Shown here: positions 33,363 through 45,286 of the stretch, piece after piece
Layout: each line of letters begins with the position of its first letter
Numbering within the stretch: the first letter of the stretch is position 1
Assembly (NCBI GenBank): GCA_023653785.1
Contig: JAMKCH010084920.1
Span: forward strand, 1 to 64,000
DNA: 64,000 nt
Reading direction: 5' to 3'
Source of the DNA: Ophioderma brevispina
Lineage: Eukaryota; Echinodermata; Ophiuroidea; Amphilepidida; Ophiodermatidae
Notes under the pieces: model-generated
Seen by the model: only the letters and a program-made list of their open reading frames with translations
The model's database searches: none
Told to the model about the DNA's origin: nothing
Position numbers and translations under genes: made by a program

Positions 33363-33716
33363 TAAAGGCCTAAAAAAATGTTTGTTTGCCGAAATGGATG
33401 AAAAATATTAGGGTCGTTCGGTCAGATTTTTTTTTTTAAGATGAACTTCATATTGTTTTACTCTGAAATGAATACAACATGCTACTATTTAAACCCTTTT
33501 TCAATGACATAGCAAAGATCATTTATTTTGCTTGTTGTTTTGTTTTGATGTTTTTTCGTATTTGTTTTGGTAAAAAATAATTTAAATTTAAAATGAAAGT
33601 CATGGGTCGGTTGCCAGATTTTTTTATTTTGTGCTAATTTGTATTAAAAAAATGAGTTGGCATGTTTTTCTAGGGTCGGTGGGGTTAGGACAAACAAACT
33701 TTTTTTTTTGCCTAAG
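33363..33716. mobile_element. MITE with GGCCTAAAAAAA ends
   Basis: AAGGCCTAAAAAAATGTTTG at the left pairs with CAAACTTTTTTTTTTGCCTAAG at the right. The interior repeats GGGTCGTTCGG or GGGTCGGTTGCC and AGATTTTTTT words. A (TTTA)n tract follows at 33719-33741. Confidence 0.65.
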
Positions 33717-33741
33717 CAGCATTTATTTATTTATTTATTTT

Positions 33742-36138
33742 GTATTTTCATATTCATTGAATTAAACATTGCCATTCCTTCAAGTGTGTATGTGGCAAAG
33801 TATCATTTGTTCAGATAAGTTTATGCATGTACAAAAGTGATTATGTATGAACAAGTACAGAAGAGTATGTCCTTGCTGGGTAGAATCAGAAGAGAAGCCA
33901 ATACAGGGATGTGCTACAAATACAGGTAGCAAAACTGGCTTCTGGTATATCAATGACCCTTTTCATTGTAAAGTTTGGTATAGAAATGGGTCAGTTTTTC
34001 AAACATTTTTCAATTTTTCCAAACCCAAATTGGCTAAAATACAGGATATTGATGGTAAAAATGACCAAACATTAAAACAATTTTGGGTGGTGTGTGCTGC
34101 CCAGATTTTCAACCATAAGAATTGGATTTCAGACCAAAAATTAGCGTCTGCAGAAATGAAGTTCGGTCAAAATTTCCATCTCTAGAAATAAAGTTTTGAG
34201 GGTTTTGGAACTGAAATTTCATCAGTATTTGGTTCTAAGAGGGACATTTTTTACAGGGGCATAAACAGGGGTCACTTGTCAGAGGGGGCAAATTCATAAT
34301 TTTAAGGCAGATTTTCCAGTTGGAGGTGAAGTCTGGTGAACAGGCAAAAAAAGGCTGATTTCAAGTTTTTTTCTTCTTGGTCAAGGCTCTCCGGGGGAAC
34401 CTCTCCCCCACCTGTTAACGCTACTGATTTTAGGAAAATTATTTGTACTTGAGGGGAGGGTGTACCTGTACCCTCTCATGTGTGTTGGTACAGGTCAATT
34501 TCTATTGGAAAGTGGTGCGTTTTAGCTTCATTCTGAACTCTATTTGCCCTGTCACTGGCAGTAAAATCTGTTTAATAAAAAGTTTTGCGGGGTTGAATGA
34601 TTATGAAAGGAGTTCCATTACTAACAGGATCTATAACAGGAAACCAGTATAGGAACAGATTAACCAGTTGTTTTATGTATAAGAATTGAAATATTTTGTG
34701 TATTTTCTTGTGTTTATGTATGAAGGTCAAAAGTTTATAAGCTTTTTTTAAAAGGAAAAAAATGGCCAAGAGGTATTGATATTTTATGATGCAATACCAA
34801 TATCAACCTGGGTTGTAATAATATACAGGAATGGGCTACCTACACTTTGTAGTTGGGGGGTGTGGGGGGGGGGAGGTGCAGAAACCTTTCAGAATTTACT
34901 TTTTGAAGTCAGTTTTTATTCAAAAAATACTTGAAAGACATGTGCCATAAACAGTATGCAATCTGAAATTACGATGTGCAATGAGTTGTGTTGGCGTACA
35001 AGTGTCAACATGCACATCCTTTGGTTTAGACCCGATACCAGCAAAGCTTGAAAAAGTAGTTTGACAGTCCATCTCAGCTGATGCCCTAAATTTAAGTTCC
35101 AAAACTGTCATCCACTACCCTCAGTGATCATTTTAGGTTTACCTTCAGTATTTTTTAATGTTCTCTTTTTTTTCCTTTTTTTCCTTTTTTCTTCTCCCTT
35201 TTTTTTCCAGCGGAGACCCAGGGACCAAAAGCCCCCCTCAAGATATGCGCCTGTGTCACATAGGCTTACTACTTAACAGATGCATGCCATATCTTGTCAT
35301 GGGACCTTTATGCAGAGCAAGGGGTCTTTTATATTCCAAAGTGGATATCAAGCTGATGTATGACCCCCCAAAAAATGTACGCTAAGAAAATACTAAATTA
35401 CAAACTTCTTCCAGAATAGATCGAATCTGCACTTAAAATAAGGCACTCATATTATACTAACGCAACAGTTCAGATGATGTCAAAATCTCAACTTTTTTAA
35501 GGCAAGTCGGGAACTCGAGTCTGTGGATCATGATGGGCCCCTTTAAACAGAATATTTAGGATGAAGGCTACGTGTAGAGGACAATAAGAATGATGACGTC
35601 AAGCAAGGCGTTGCCTCTGCACAATTATGGGGATTCCTAAAATTCAGAGAATGTTTTAAAATCACCCATGGTTACTGCTATGTGAAATCAGGAGAAAGTC
35701 GGGAGGAAAATTCACTCTGTGGTTCACAAGCGATCAAATTATCACACCCCATATACATATCATTTGCAAAGTGAAAACACACGGTCCTTATTTGGTATTT
35801 TCAGTGATTTTGACACCCTGAACAATGCGCGTGTGTACATTGCCCAATCCCCCCCAAATGACCCCAATTACTTGTTTTTGTACACGAGCATGATATCTAC
35901 CTTGGAATACAAGTGCCATCCCCCGGCCTTTATGGTTTTTCTGATTGGGCTATTCCATTTGCAATCCAGACCCCCTGTCTTCTACAGAGGAATATAGATT
36001 CCAAAATGGAATAACCTGTAGGATAAGGTAATTTGAAATTCATGCCCCCTGCAGAAAATTTATGAAAATTCTTCCAAAGGTGATCGTACGTAGTATGGAT
36101 TTAATTGCCTTATCATAAAGACATGTTTGCTAAATGAC
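33742..36138. other. Unassigned; T/C tract and G-runs
   Basis: G-runs lie near 34855-34872 and a T/C-rich tract at 35163-35210. 33847-34185 is an open frame of 112 codons (MNKYRRVCPCWVESEEKPIQ...) with no domain that I recognise and low-complexity ends. I do not call it a gene. Confidence 0.4.
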
Positions 36139-36141
36139 CAT

Positions 36142-36672
36142 GGCTGGTATTCTGAAAGGGAGTCTAACTTTAGTCCCGAGTTTAAACCAGGGTTAGTCCT
36201 ACATGAGTGGACCTTTTTTCTTTCAAAATGCTGTGAAAGTTAAATGTAACGGGTGAGAAAATTCTGGAAATTTCCAGATTTTTGGTCATAAATAAAAACA
36301 ATTCCGGAAATGTATTTTTTTTTTTTAGATTTTTAATTTTTTTTCTTCAATTTTTGAGATCAAGATGTTATTGATAAAGGTAAAACTGCATCAAAAACCC
36401 AAGTTTTAAGTACCAATTTATTTTAGAGAACCAGTCTTGTACTCTAAAATCATGTAAGAAAATACGTTCCCCAGAGCTACGGTAAAATTTGGCCTTCCCG
36501 TCTGTTCAAATTTTGGATTTTCAGGAAATGGGACTACTCCTCTGTTACATCTCTGCTCACCTGTTACAGCATATTTTTAGAGTATGTTGGAAGGAAAAAA
36601 TGTCCACTCGTGTAGGACTAAACCTGGTTTAAACCCAGGTCTTGAGTTAGACTCCCTTTCAGAATACCAGCC
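36142..36672. mobile_element. MITE with ~85 bp terminal inverted repeats
   Basis: The left end reads GGCTGGTATTCTGAAAGGGA then GTCTAACTTTAGTC and TACATGAGTGGACC. The right end is its inverted complement, ending TCCCTTTCAGAATACCAGCC. CAT precedes (36139-36141) and follows (36673-36675), consistent with a 3 bp target duplication. 531 bp, non-coding. A degraded copy lies at 9440. Confidence 0.85.
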
Positions 36673-36675
36673 CAT

Positions 36676-38583
36676 AAGTTAACAAGTTGACTTGAGGCTA
36701 CAGATTTTATAGACAGGCAGTGTGTGCACGTGTGTATTGATGGTACAAGAAATTACCATTTTTTACCAACTTTTTCTCATGTATGAAGATTTTTACTGGG
36801 GATTTTTAACATTTTAGGACCAAGTTTACAAGAAATACATGATGGAAATGTTTTAGCTCTTTAACTAATGTGTGAAGTAATAGTGTATGTAGTGAAGTCA
36901 TTAGTAGTGATCTAGGGAAAATATCAAATATTTTGAATTTATAGGAGTGGCTTAAAAGTGAAGGATGCATCAGCAGATTTCTAATATGGTATTTTTTAAG
37001 TGAAAAATTGCCACGAAGAAAGAAAACAACAGTACTGAATAGCCTTTCAACTGTGTGTTGTATAGCAAGTGAGGGGATTCACAAGGGGGCAATATTTACA
37101 TAAGAACTTTCTTGCAAGCTCATAACAGACTTTCACTATGGAGTGTTGGTGACAAGGCATGTGCCAAAATGGGGAGGGGGTCTTCAGTGACAGGGGTATA
37201 CTGTGGTAATCAAGCCAGGGAGAGAAAAATTCCCAAGTCATCCTGCTATCTTGCTGCAACAAAAGCAAAATAAATGGGCCCAAATTTAGGCCAAAGGTGG
37301 TCACAGTACCTCAGAAATTGGGACACAAATACAAATGTTATACCATTTTGTCTCATTATGTTGAGCCAGGGGTCCCCTGTCTCTCTCCTCCAGGTTTGTA
37401 TGCCACTGAGTGAAGGTCTAACAGTGAAAAATGGTTAATAGAGAATCTTTTAGGATTTATCATCCAAAATCAGTGATTTTGATAAAAATTTTCATCAAAA
37501 TTGCTGCCTTTAACATGGATTTGAGTGATTTGTATATTTGCAATAACTGGAAGTCCATAAACCCCTAAGATCTCCCTTTTGTGTTCTCCACTTAAAGCAA
37601 CAATGGAATGGAGGTGATATGATTTTATGATTGTAGATTTGAAATCAAATCTGGTGACAATAACTGGACTGGATCCAGACAGCATTGTGCCAGGGGTGTG
37701 TTTAAAATTTTATCATAGATTGTTACATTTTATTGTAATGTACATAGCTAAGATATAATTCTTTTGTATGAATTATATGGCATTATGAAGCCTTTAAAAG
37801 AAATGTAGAAGATAAGCTAATACTTATCAAACTATATTTATACCTTGCATAATAAATAGAGTGTGTCATTTTGTAGGCTTTCAGCATTTTTTTATAAACT
37901 AACATGAGTGGCTTATAATCATGATACTGTGTGATTTGTAAAGCTTGATAATACATATACTCAGTTATTTGTAAATATTGTATAATTTGAAAAATAATTG
38001 GGTAAAATAATGATTAGATCATCGAAATTGCAAAACAAAAGCACCCATGCATAACGATGATGTGACTTCCACTGTAAATGATGTGCAAAACGCTGAAGTG
38101 TCTTCAACTTTTATACCGTCCACTGTCTATATATCAGGTCATTGCACTATGTGTGTATGTGTGTGTGTGTTTGTGATCTGAAAATATATGCCCTACGGGG
38201 ACGTTTTGAAGCCTTATGGGCATGTTTTTTTCTTTGTGGGGGCATTAAAAACAATGTTAAGCCCCACAAACTAATTGATGTGTATTAGTTCTTAGGCTCA
38301 TCACACTAATTTGTATTTTAGGGGAAAAAACATATTCTTATTCAGTGGGCGGGGTTTAATAAGCAAACATGCAATATCATTGGTTGTTGCCTATCTAATA
38401 TGAGACGATATTAGAGAGTGTGTCGCCAGGTAAGTGTTTACGCGCATGTGTATAAGGTTATGCAGTGCACGCAGCTCGTACTGGTTGGTTCATTTTTGAT
38501 GGTAGGGAATATTTTTGTCATTTTAACTAATATTGAAATAGAAAATATTTTGGTGATGAAAACAACCATAACTAAATAATAAT
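36676..38583. other. Unassigned AT-rich stretch
   Basis: Only a short (TG)n tract at 38151-38172 and GGGCGGGG at 38347 followed by TCATTGGTTGTTGCC at 38378 are worth noting. No supported gene. Confidence 0.4.
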
Positions 38584-38739
38584 GAGAATAAAAGATATGA
38601 TTTGTTGTTTGCCTGTCTAATATTATGTCATATTGTATGGGCATTCCAATATTTTAATCTTAGTAAAAAATATTGGCCTGCCCATCCAATATGATATCAT
38701 ATGAGATAGGCAAAATAACAAATCCTATCTTTTATTCTC
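38584..38739. mobile_element. Hairpin MITE
   Basis: GAGAATAAAAGATATGATTT at the left and AAATCCTATCTTTTATTCTC at the right are inverted, and pairing continues through GTCATATTGTATGGGCATTC against GCCCATCCAATATGATATC to an AATATTTT centre. Nearly the whole 156 bp folds on itself. Confidence 0.85.
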
Positions 38740-39169
38740 GAAATGTAATATTTCGCTTTATTCTATTAAAGACAGTCAGACAACCATTAACACCTTAACC
38801 TTGATGTCAATAAAATTGGTTCATTTTAACATCAATAACCTTAAACTGTGAATCATAGCTTGAAAACCAAGTTTAGTAGAAGACCAGCCTGTGGAACCCA
38901 TGACCAAACTCTGGGAACAAAGATTTGAAGGTGTTTTGAGGTTCCCTGATAGATGTCGAACATTTTGACTTGGACTTTCCATTTCAATCTTCTGGCATTT
39001 TGGGGTAGGTGTAAAAATGCCTACTTGCCTTATCATATGGAATCTAAAAATGTATAGTTTTTTTATACATCCGACCTCAATGAGGACACTGTGGCCAAGA
39101 ATGTCAAAGGTCAATGCACTTTTAGTCAAGGGAATTTCCACTGTCACTTTTGTACTTTGGTATAAAGGA
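38740..39169. other. Unassigned; may be the SINE body
   Basis: Shows no gene. The minus-strand frame at 38821-39261 runs through it into the SINE head next to it and is probably derived from the SINE and its flank. Confidence 0.4.
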
Positions 39170-39295
39170 AGGCAACATAGGGAAGGCAAAATATATAAAA
39201 TGCTCTTCGCAGGACATATGTTGGCTGCAACGAGATTTGAACCCACAAGTGTTATGCCCAAACAGCTAAATCAATGCACCCTCAACTGTATTTCA
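39170..39295 (-). mobile_element. tRNA-derived SINE head, minus strand
   Basis: Read on the minus strand: GATTTAGCTGTTTGGGCATA (box-A-like) and GGGTTCAAATCTCG (box B at 39231-39245), spaced as in a tRNA gene. A CCTTCCTTTATACCAAAGTAC-like body lies downstream. The acceptor-stem halves do not pair well, so it is a SINE rather than a functional tRNA. Confidence 0.65.
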
Positions 39296-40214
39296 TATTT
39301 CACCCAGTTTCAACATTGCTAAGTTATCATTTTGTGTTTACACTTAATAAACTTCAATGATGTTTCTGCTTGTTACTACAAATGTAGGACTATACAGGGT
39401 TTCTAAAATATTATTTTCTTTGCATTCTCAAATATTGTCTTAAACATGTTATATGTTGATACTATTTACACATAATATTGATCATATACCCAGTAGCAAA
39501 AATAAGCCATAACTTTAGTAGGTACTACTTTGTACTTCAGGAGCTTGATGTTCCTAGTATATGTAAGCCGAGTGCAAGAAAAGTTGCTCATTCAGATTCT
39601 TAGTATAATCTGCCTGGTTAACAACAAATCGCCAAACAAGGAGCAAAACAAAATGCATAGGCATATGTGTGTGCTCAGTGGATCTCGCTAATTGTCTCAA
39701 TTGTTTTGAGTAGAGAACTAGCACAATTGTTCCAAAAAGGCGTTTAACAACTGTTTAGTTAAACAAATATTTATCTCTGAAATAGTGAGGTAGATAGGGG
39801 ATAATTTTTGAACTACAGTAAAAGCATCAAATTTGTCTTATTATTCCAAAAGAAATTTATGTTTTGTACTAACAAAATGACATATATATTATTTGGGAAG
39901 AAAAATAAGCTTTTTTCATAATTTTAATGAATTCTTACTTATCCACCTCACTACTTTAAAGATAAACAATTGTCAAGTTAAACAATTGTCTTTTTGGAAA
40001 ACATGCTCATATGTTTATCTATCAAATACTGAATGTGAGCATTCTTATTACCCCAGGCTCATGTATGCTCAAAACATAGTAGAATGTAATGTCAACTTTT
40101 ATTATATTAATTGTTTTAGATAACTATTATTTTTTACAGTAAACTAGAAGTTGAAGGAGAAAGACATTTTTAGATGACATATAGCTATGTATTTCAGTGC
40201 AGTGAATCACTGGA
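39296..40214. other. Unassigned AT-rich stretch
   Basis: No gene or repeat supported. Confidence 0.4.
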
Positions 40215-40850
40215 TTTTAAGGGGCACGCAGAGATTTTCTGAGGATACAAATTTCGGCAAGAGTTCCATATGAACCCCCTTGAAAGTTGTATACATGTAA
40301 CAAATTATTTTTTATTTTTGGCCTTAGGGTTAGGGCAGGGGAGTCCACCAGACCATTTTGATGTGGGGGGGTTGTGAGTCTGTGTTGCGACAAAATCATT
40401 GGGGGATTCAAGAATTTTCAAAATTTTCCGACTCGCTGCGCTCGCCAGGTAGACCCTATTTTTTGCACTCGGTTCGAAATTCTGAAGAAGCGAAAATCAA
40501 GATACTTTACAGCTATGAAACAAAAAACAAAACAAAACAACAGAGGTGGAAGGAGAGTGCACCCAACGAATCCACCCATCCAATCAGTTGCGCCGACATT
40601 ATTACCCTTATCGCCGACAAGCCACATTTTGCGACAGAATTTTGTAAAGGGGGGGGGGTGGTGTACACAACCCCCCACCACCCCCCTATGGGGACGGCCC
40701 CCCTGGGTTAGGGTTTTGTTAGTGTAGGCCATAAAGAAAGATCGTTCGTTTCCTGTAAATATTTAAAGGGGGTACATTTGGAACTCATTCCCAAATTTGG
40801 AGAAATTTGTATTTGATAGGTTGTAAGGCATCTACTGAGAATGTTTTGAA
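40215..40850. mobile_element. Foldback element with TTAGGGTTAGGG and G/C runs
   Basis: GAGTTCCATATGAACCCCC at about 40260 and GGGGGTACATTTGGAACTC at about 40769 are inverted, as are CTTAGGGTTAGGGCAGGG (40324) and CTGGGTTAGGGTTTTG partners. The centre carries ATTTTCCGACTCGCTGCGCT and a G-run opposite ACCCCCCACCACCCCCCTAT (40650-40690). Same family as 29329 and 49740. Confidence 0.6.
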
Positions 40851-42062
40851 GGTTTATTGGACAAACAAGTCAAAAGGAAACCAAAAAGTATGATTTGAAC
40901 TTGCCTGCTGTCGCAATAGGCCTCCATAGAGAAGCACGCTTAGATTTTCTGTTGTGCACGACAAAAAATACTATATTATCTTTTTATTACATAAAGACAA
41001 TGTCTCCGGCTTACTCACTTTATGTGTGATTTAATACATTGGTATGTATTCTAAATATGCAAAAATCCCGGTTTCGCACATTGCAGAAATCTCCTCCTGT
41101 CTCTTTAAATTCTCAGTTGTACGAGAGAACAGAATTTGTTTCAACATCAATTTTGAGATACAAAGTGAACATGGATCTTGCACCAATTTTGCTGATATCC
41201 ATAGCTGATGTTGAGGCAACTCAACTCTTGTAAATTACATGAATATTTGATGTGTTTGACTTGTTTGCATGTTTGCCCTGCTTCTGTTTGGGTTTCCAAA
41301 CAATGTCCTGGGGCTTTGGTACTTTCTTTATAGTTTTTTTAATGTTTTAATGAATATTAAGGAGAATAAATAATAATAATAGCAAGGTACACAAGAGGAA
41401 GCAGATTTGCCAAACCAATTGTTTTTAAACAAGGGACACATATTACTTTAAATGTGGGCTGTTCAGCTGACAAATTCTTAATGACCCTCATGCTGGTGTT
41501 AGGTCATGATTCCTAACAAGCATGGTGCCAGGCAACGTATGTATGACAAAGAGTTTAAGCTTTTGAATAGATGTTAACTAGCTAAATTTTACCAATATTT
41601 AATGTAGAGTAGTTTGTGTGTTATGACTCTACTTGAGGCTGAAGTATGAAGTGAATGTCATGCATTTACTGTATAAGCAGTTATTTTGCAGTGATTTTAT
41701 TTTTTCATTAATTTGCTACTCAAATAAAAATGTGAATATATAGACATATACAAATTCTTAATATAATAGTAGTTATTACTTATTATAGATTCTGCAAAAA
41801 AGTAACTGGCCCTAGTTGAAAAAAAAATTGATGAAAATTAAAAAACTATTGTGTCAATGAAAGAAATGGCTTCTACAGTAGAGATCTCACAGTGTTGAAA
41901 CATTGCCTATTCTACTCCAATGTGTTGTGATAAACACACACACCAGCAAAAGACAGTGTGGTGTGATTAGGAAGGGTTCCACTTGAATTACATTGATTTC
42001 CTGGAGGAATATGATGAAACAAAATTTTCCAATTTTCTCAAACTGCTTTAGAAAATTTGGTT
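40851..42062. other. Unassigned
   Basis: GGTTTATTGGACAAACAAGT near 40851 matches GGTTTATTAGACAAAGAAGT near 43777, so a dispersed repeat is present. A weak exon-like peptide near 41789-41879 was considered and not called. Otherwise AT-rich. Confidence 0.4.
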
Positions 42063-42372
42063 ACACACAAATCCACGGGGGGTGCGCGGGCTAGTGTAGT
42101 GGCTAATCAACTCGCCATTTCACCAATGCGACCCGGTTTCGAATCCCTTGCTGAGACTGTGTCGTACGTGAATTTGGTTGGTGATCCATACCAATCCTCG
42201 CAGGTTTTCTCCGAGAGCTTCGGTTTCTTCCTGCATCTAAAATCAGACTTCTTCCCATAAAGCCTTCCTTGTCGTTCTGGATTTCTCGTTCCACAGCTCG
42301 CTCCACAGCGGCGCCCTGATCACTTCGGTGGATTTGTCGCCCATTATAAGAATTAAGTATTATTATTAAATC
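42063..42372 (+). mobile_element. tRNA-derived SINE (same family as 29850)
   Basis: Box-A-like GGCTAGTGTAGTGGCTAA (42089-42106) and a box B in GGTTTCGAATCCC (42134-42146). The body AGGTTTTCTCCGAGAGCTTC then GGTTTCTTCCTGCATCT matches the copy at 29.97 kb. The tail is ATTATTATTA. Two copies in one window suggest a common family. Confidence 0.85.
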
Positions 42373-43423
42373 CAACAGTACTAACATTCTTAAGTGAAAT
42401 ATTGTATTGTTGCTTTAATTTGGAAATCCTTGAGATACTTTCCAGGTCTTAAAATACCTAGAAAGTAAAGAAAAAATGCAAAAAAAAAAAAATTCCTGTA
42501 CATCCAAAAGGTAGGTCAATTTTTACTAGGCAGTATGACATAAATTGTCATCTTCAAAACAAATAGACTGAATGGAGGAGGCAATAAATGACCTACCTAA
42601 ACTTTGACTAAAAACCTGGAAAGTAGGCCTACTTGAAAACCCTTGGAAATTTGTGCTGGGAACCCCCGGATAGGTCTGTAAACAGCAGCTGTGTATAAGA
42701 GGGATGATTTCACCTCATACCTATGGCTAGATAACATGCACGTTTGTTACTTAAGCAGCTTATGGAAACCCACTATGCAAGCTTATACTTTGCCCTTTAT
42801 AAAGTAGATAGCTTATATTTTGGTGGATTCGCCAGGAATCAATTATTATTATTATCTTAAGAAATATGTTGTCAGACAAGAATTTTAACAGGGTGAATAT
42901 GGAAGAAGGGAAAAAGCATATGTTAACTATGTATCAGATATACAATTTATAGTACTGTATTGAGATAAAGATAAAGCTATTAAACTTATTTTCTAAAGAA
43001 AGCAGCAAAGAAATGCTATGCCTGAGGCTCTCTATTCATTTCACTGGTAGTATGTTTCAAACTTCTCAATTCAGATAGTAAATTAAGACGTGGCTACAGG
43101 TTAGTACCAGTTTTTGAAAAGGTTGGGGTCCATGGGGAAAAGATCCCAGCGGAGTGCAATGCAACACACATTAAAAATTATGTAATGAAAAAGGTGGGGT
43201 CCAGACATCCAGACTTCTCCCCATATTCACCTATGAAGTTGACAAGACTAGGCTTGCCTAATATGTCCCGGATCAATTGCCTAATAGTCACGATGGTCCC
43301 AGATAGCAACTAACTATAAGAACATACTATAGCCCACACTATTTTGGAAGCCACTTTGAAAATCTGCAAAAAACATTGTGCCCGATCTTTGCGATGATAA
43401 CATTTCTGCACAAACTACATGCC
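42373..43423. other. Unassigned
   Basis: No supported feature; an A-run at 42480-42491 and short AT-rich open frames only. Confidence 0.4.
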
Positions 43424-43567
43424 TGATGATGTTCTTGGATGTATAAGGTTCATTTTATAACCGAGGTTTGCTTGGCAAAATAAATGAGAATGTTTATTGA
43501 TGATGTTCTTGGATGTATAAGTTTCATTTTATAACCGAGGTTTGCTTGGCAAAATAAATGAGAAAGT
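43424..43567 (+). repeat. Tandem duplication, 74 bp unit x2
   Basis: TGATGATGTTCTTGGATGTA starts at 43424 and 43498; both units continue TTCATTTTATAACCGAGG and TTGCTTGGCAAAATAAATGA. The copies differ by very few bases, so the duplication is recent or an assembly error. Confidence 0.92.
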
Positions 43568-43982
43568 GCATTTTTCCATGCTGTTAGGTTTACATGGGCC
43601 AGTAACATTTAAGCGTCCGCCAGGGAGCTCGTTGAATCTAGAGGGCTGGATGACCTCTAGCCTTTTATTAATCCATCTCTATGGGGACCTGCAGGAGGGA
43701 CATGAGAAGGTATTCTGAAGATATAAATTTCCCCCTAATTTGCACTTGTAGAACACCATTGAACATTTTTCAGAGGTTTATTAGACAAAGAAGTAGAAGA
43801 GGATACAAAATAAGTTTGAAATTGTCCCACAGACTAATTTTGAAATAGGAAATGCATCCCTTTATTGTTTAATATATATGATTTTAGAATTGTTTTCCAC
43901 ATATTAATCACTTCAATTTTATGTATACACAATCGCAAATAGAGCAGGAGCAGAATATCATAGGGCCTTATTTAAGGAATTC
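43568..43982. other. Unassigned; dispersed repeat match
   Basis: 43690-43870 resembles 40790-40930 (TTTGAAATTGTCCC, AATAGGAAATGC, GAGGTTTATTAGACAAA). The rest is AT-rich. Confidence 0.45.
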
Positions 43983-44127
43983 GTTTACGCCCCACTACAG
44001 AAAAGGTTTAACATCTTTGGTAGTTAATATGGACCCTCTACTATGAGAGTACTAACTACTAGCGTTGATATAGAGGGTCCATACTAACTACCAAAGGTGT
44101 TAAACCTTTTCTGTAGTGGGAGTAAAC
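43983..44127. mobile_element. Hairpin MITE, 145 bp
   Basis: GTTTACGCCCCACTACAGAA then AAGGTTTAACATCTTTGGTA pairs with TACCAAAGGTGTTAAACC then TTTTCTGTAGTGGGAGTAAAC; ATGGACCCTCTA pairs with TAGAGGGTCCAT. Only about 20 central bases are unpaired. Arms are nearly identical, so insertion was recent. Confidence 0.92.
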
Positions 44128-45286
44128 AATGTTTGGACCATGGGTCTGTGCTCCTCCTATAAAAAAAAAAAAAAAAAAAGAAACACAAATCTCACCAATA
44201 CAAACACCAATTTCTCCTCTTATTAAATATTTTGGATTGCTTGCCCATTTTCTCAGGCCCATTTTGCACTTTTAGCAGGCCCAAGGACAACCTCAAACAG
44301 AACCAGATCTGTAAAATGATACCAAAGTCTTACCATCACTTTATAATATTTGAAAGAAGGAGAAATGTAATTGGTGCAGTTATTTGCCACAGTCAAGTAG
44401 ACCCCCCTTAGCCAGATAAAACTTGGAGTGAAGCATCAAAGTGGGTACTAATGCAATTTCATTGCTAAAAATTTATAGATAGACCGGGGTGTCTATAGAA
44501 GATGTCAATGGTTGCCACCTTGGCACACTTGGGCAATTTGAGCTACTGAGGTCACAGGTCCATAAGGGGGGGGGGGTTAAATTTTTAAAATGCTTTAATA
44601 ACTTAAATTTGGACTTCATCCAGCCCAAAGATAAATCAATGGTCTGTGATCCGTGATGCCTAATTATGAAGGTAGGTCAAAGGATAACAAATATTTTGTA
44701 CAGGGGGTCAAATTTTTAAAATGCTTCAATTTAAATAAAAATAGCGTCATTATATTCATCTTGGAAACGATTTAAAAGGTATATTTTTTGCCATATACAC
44801 AGAGTACATATTTAATGCTTTAACATAAATACAGTTCACGGTCACATAGACAATAGGGTTGGGTTTATGTTTCTTCAATCATATTTATTACTTCTCAAGG
44901 CGACATCTTAGATATAGCAAACTTTACCTTTGCAGATTTCTTATGTCAAGACGGATAATATCGACTACTTTCAATTAGGGCATTTGAACAAATTTAAACC
45001 TATGTACAAAAGTTTTTTTTTATTCTTTGATTTTGACCTATACACATCTTTTAATTAGCCATTGTACAGCTACCTCACCATTGACCCTTTTTAATTCCTT
45101 TAGACTTTCATTTTTTCCAATTGTTTGACAATATGCTTCAAAGAAATAGCTTTGACACTTGTAATGGATTTCCATGGGAGAGGGCCAACAAAGGCTACCA
45201 GTCCATTGAATACAGACATAAATGAGAGTGCATTTATAAATAGGTGCGTATATGTGCTTGGTATGTTTTGCAACATTATATTCACG
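44128..45286. other. Unassigned; degenerate ~150 bp doublet near 44560-44740
   Basis: The phrase GTCAAATTTTTAAAATGCTT or GTTAAATTTTTAAAATGCTT occurs at 44576 and 44706, both after a G-run or GGGGGTC, suggesting two repeat units. An A-run at 44161-44179 precedes. No gene. Confidence 0.5.

Noticed and set aside
39221..39290. Functional tRNA gene
   Set aside because: Box A and B are present but the acceptor stem does not pair; SINE head preferred. The same holds for 29862-29930 and 42089-42150.
40324..40340. Interstitial telomere
   Set aside because: Only two TTAGGG words, within a foldback family; not a telomeric tract.
41789..41879. Possible coiled-coil exon (VEKKIDEN, VSMKEMAST)
   Set aside because: Needs a frameshift and has only a weak GTAGAG donor; low-complexity A-runs make it unreliable.
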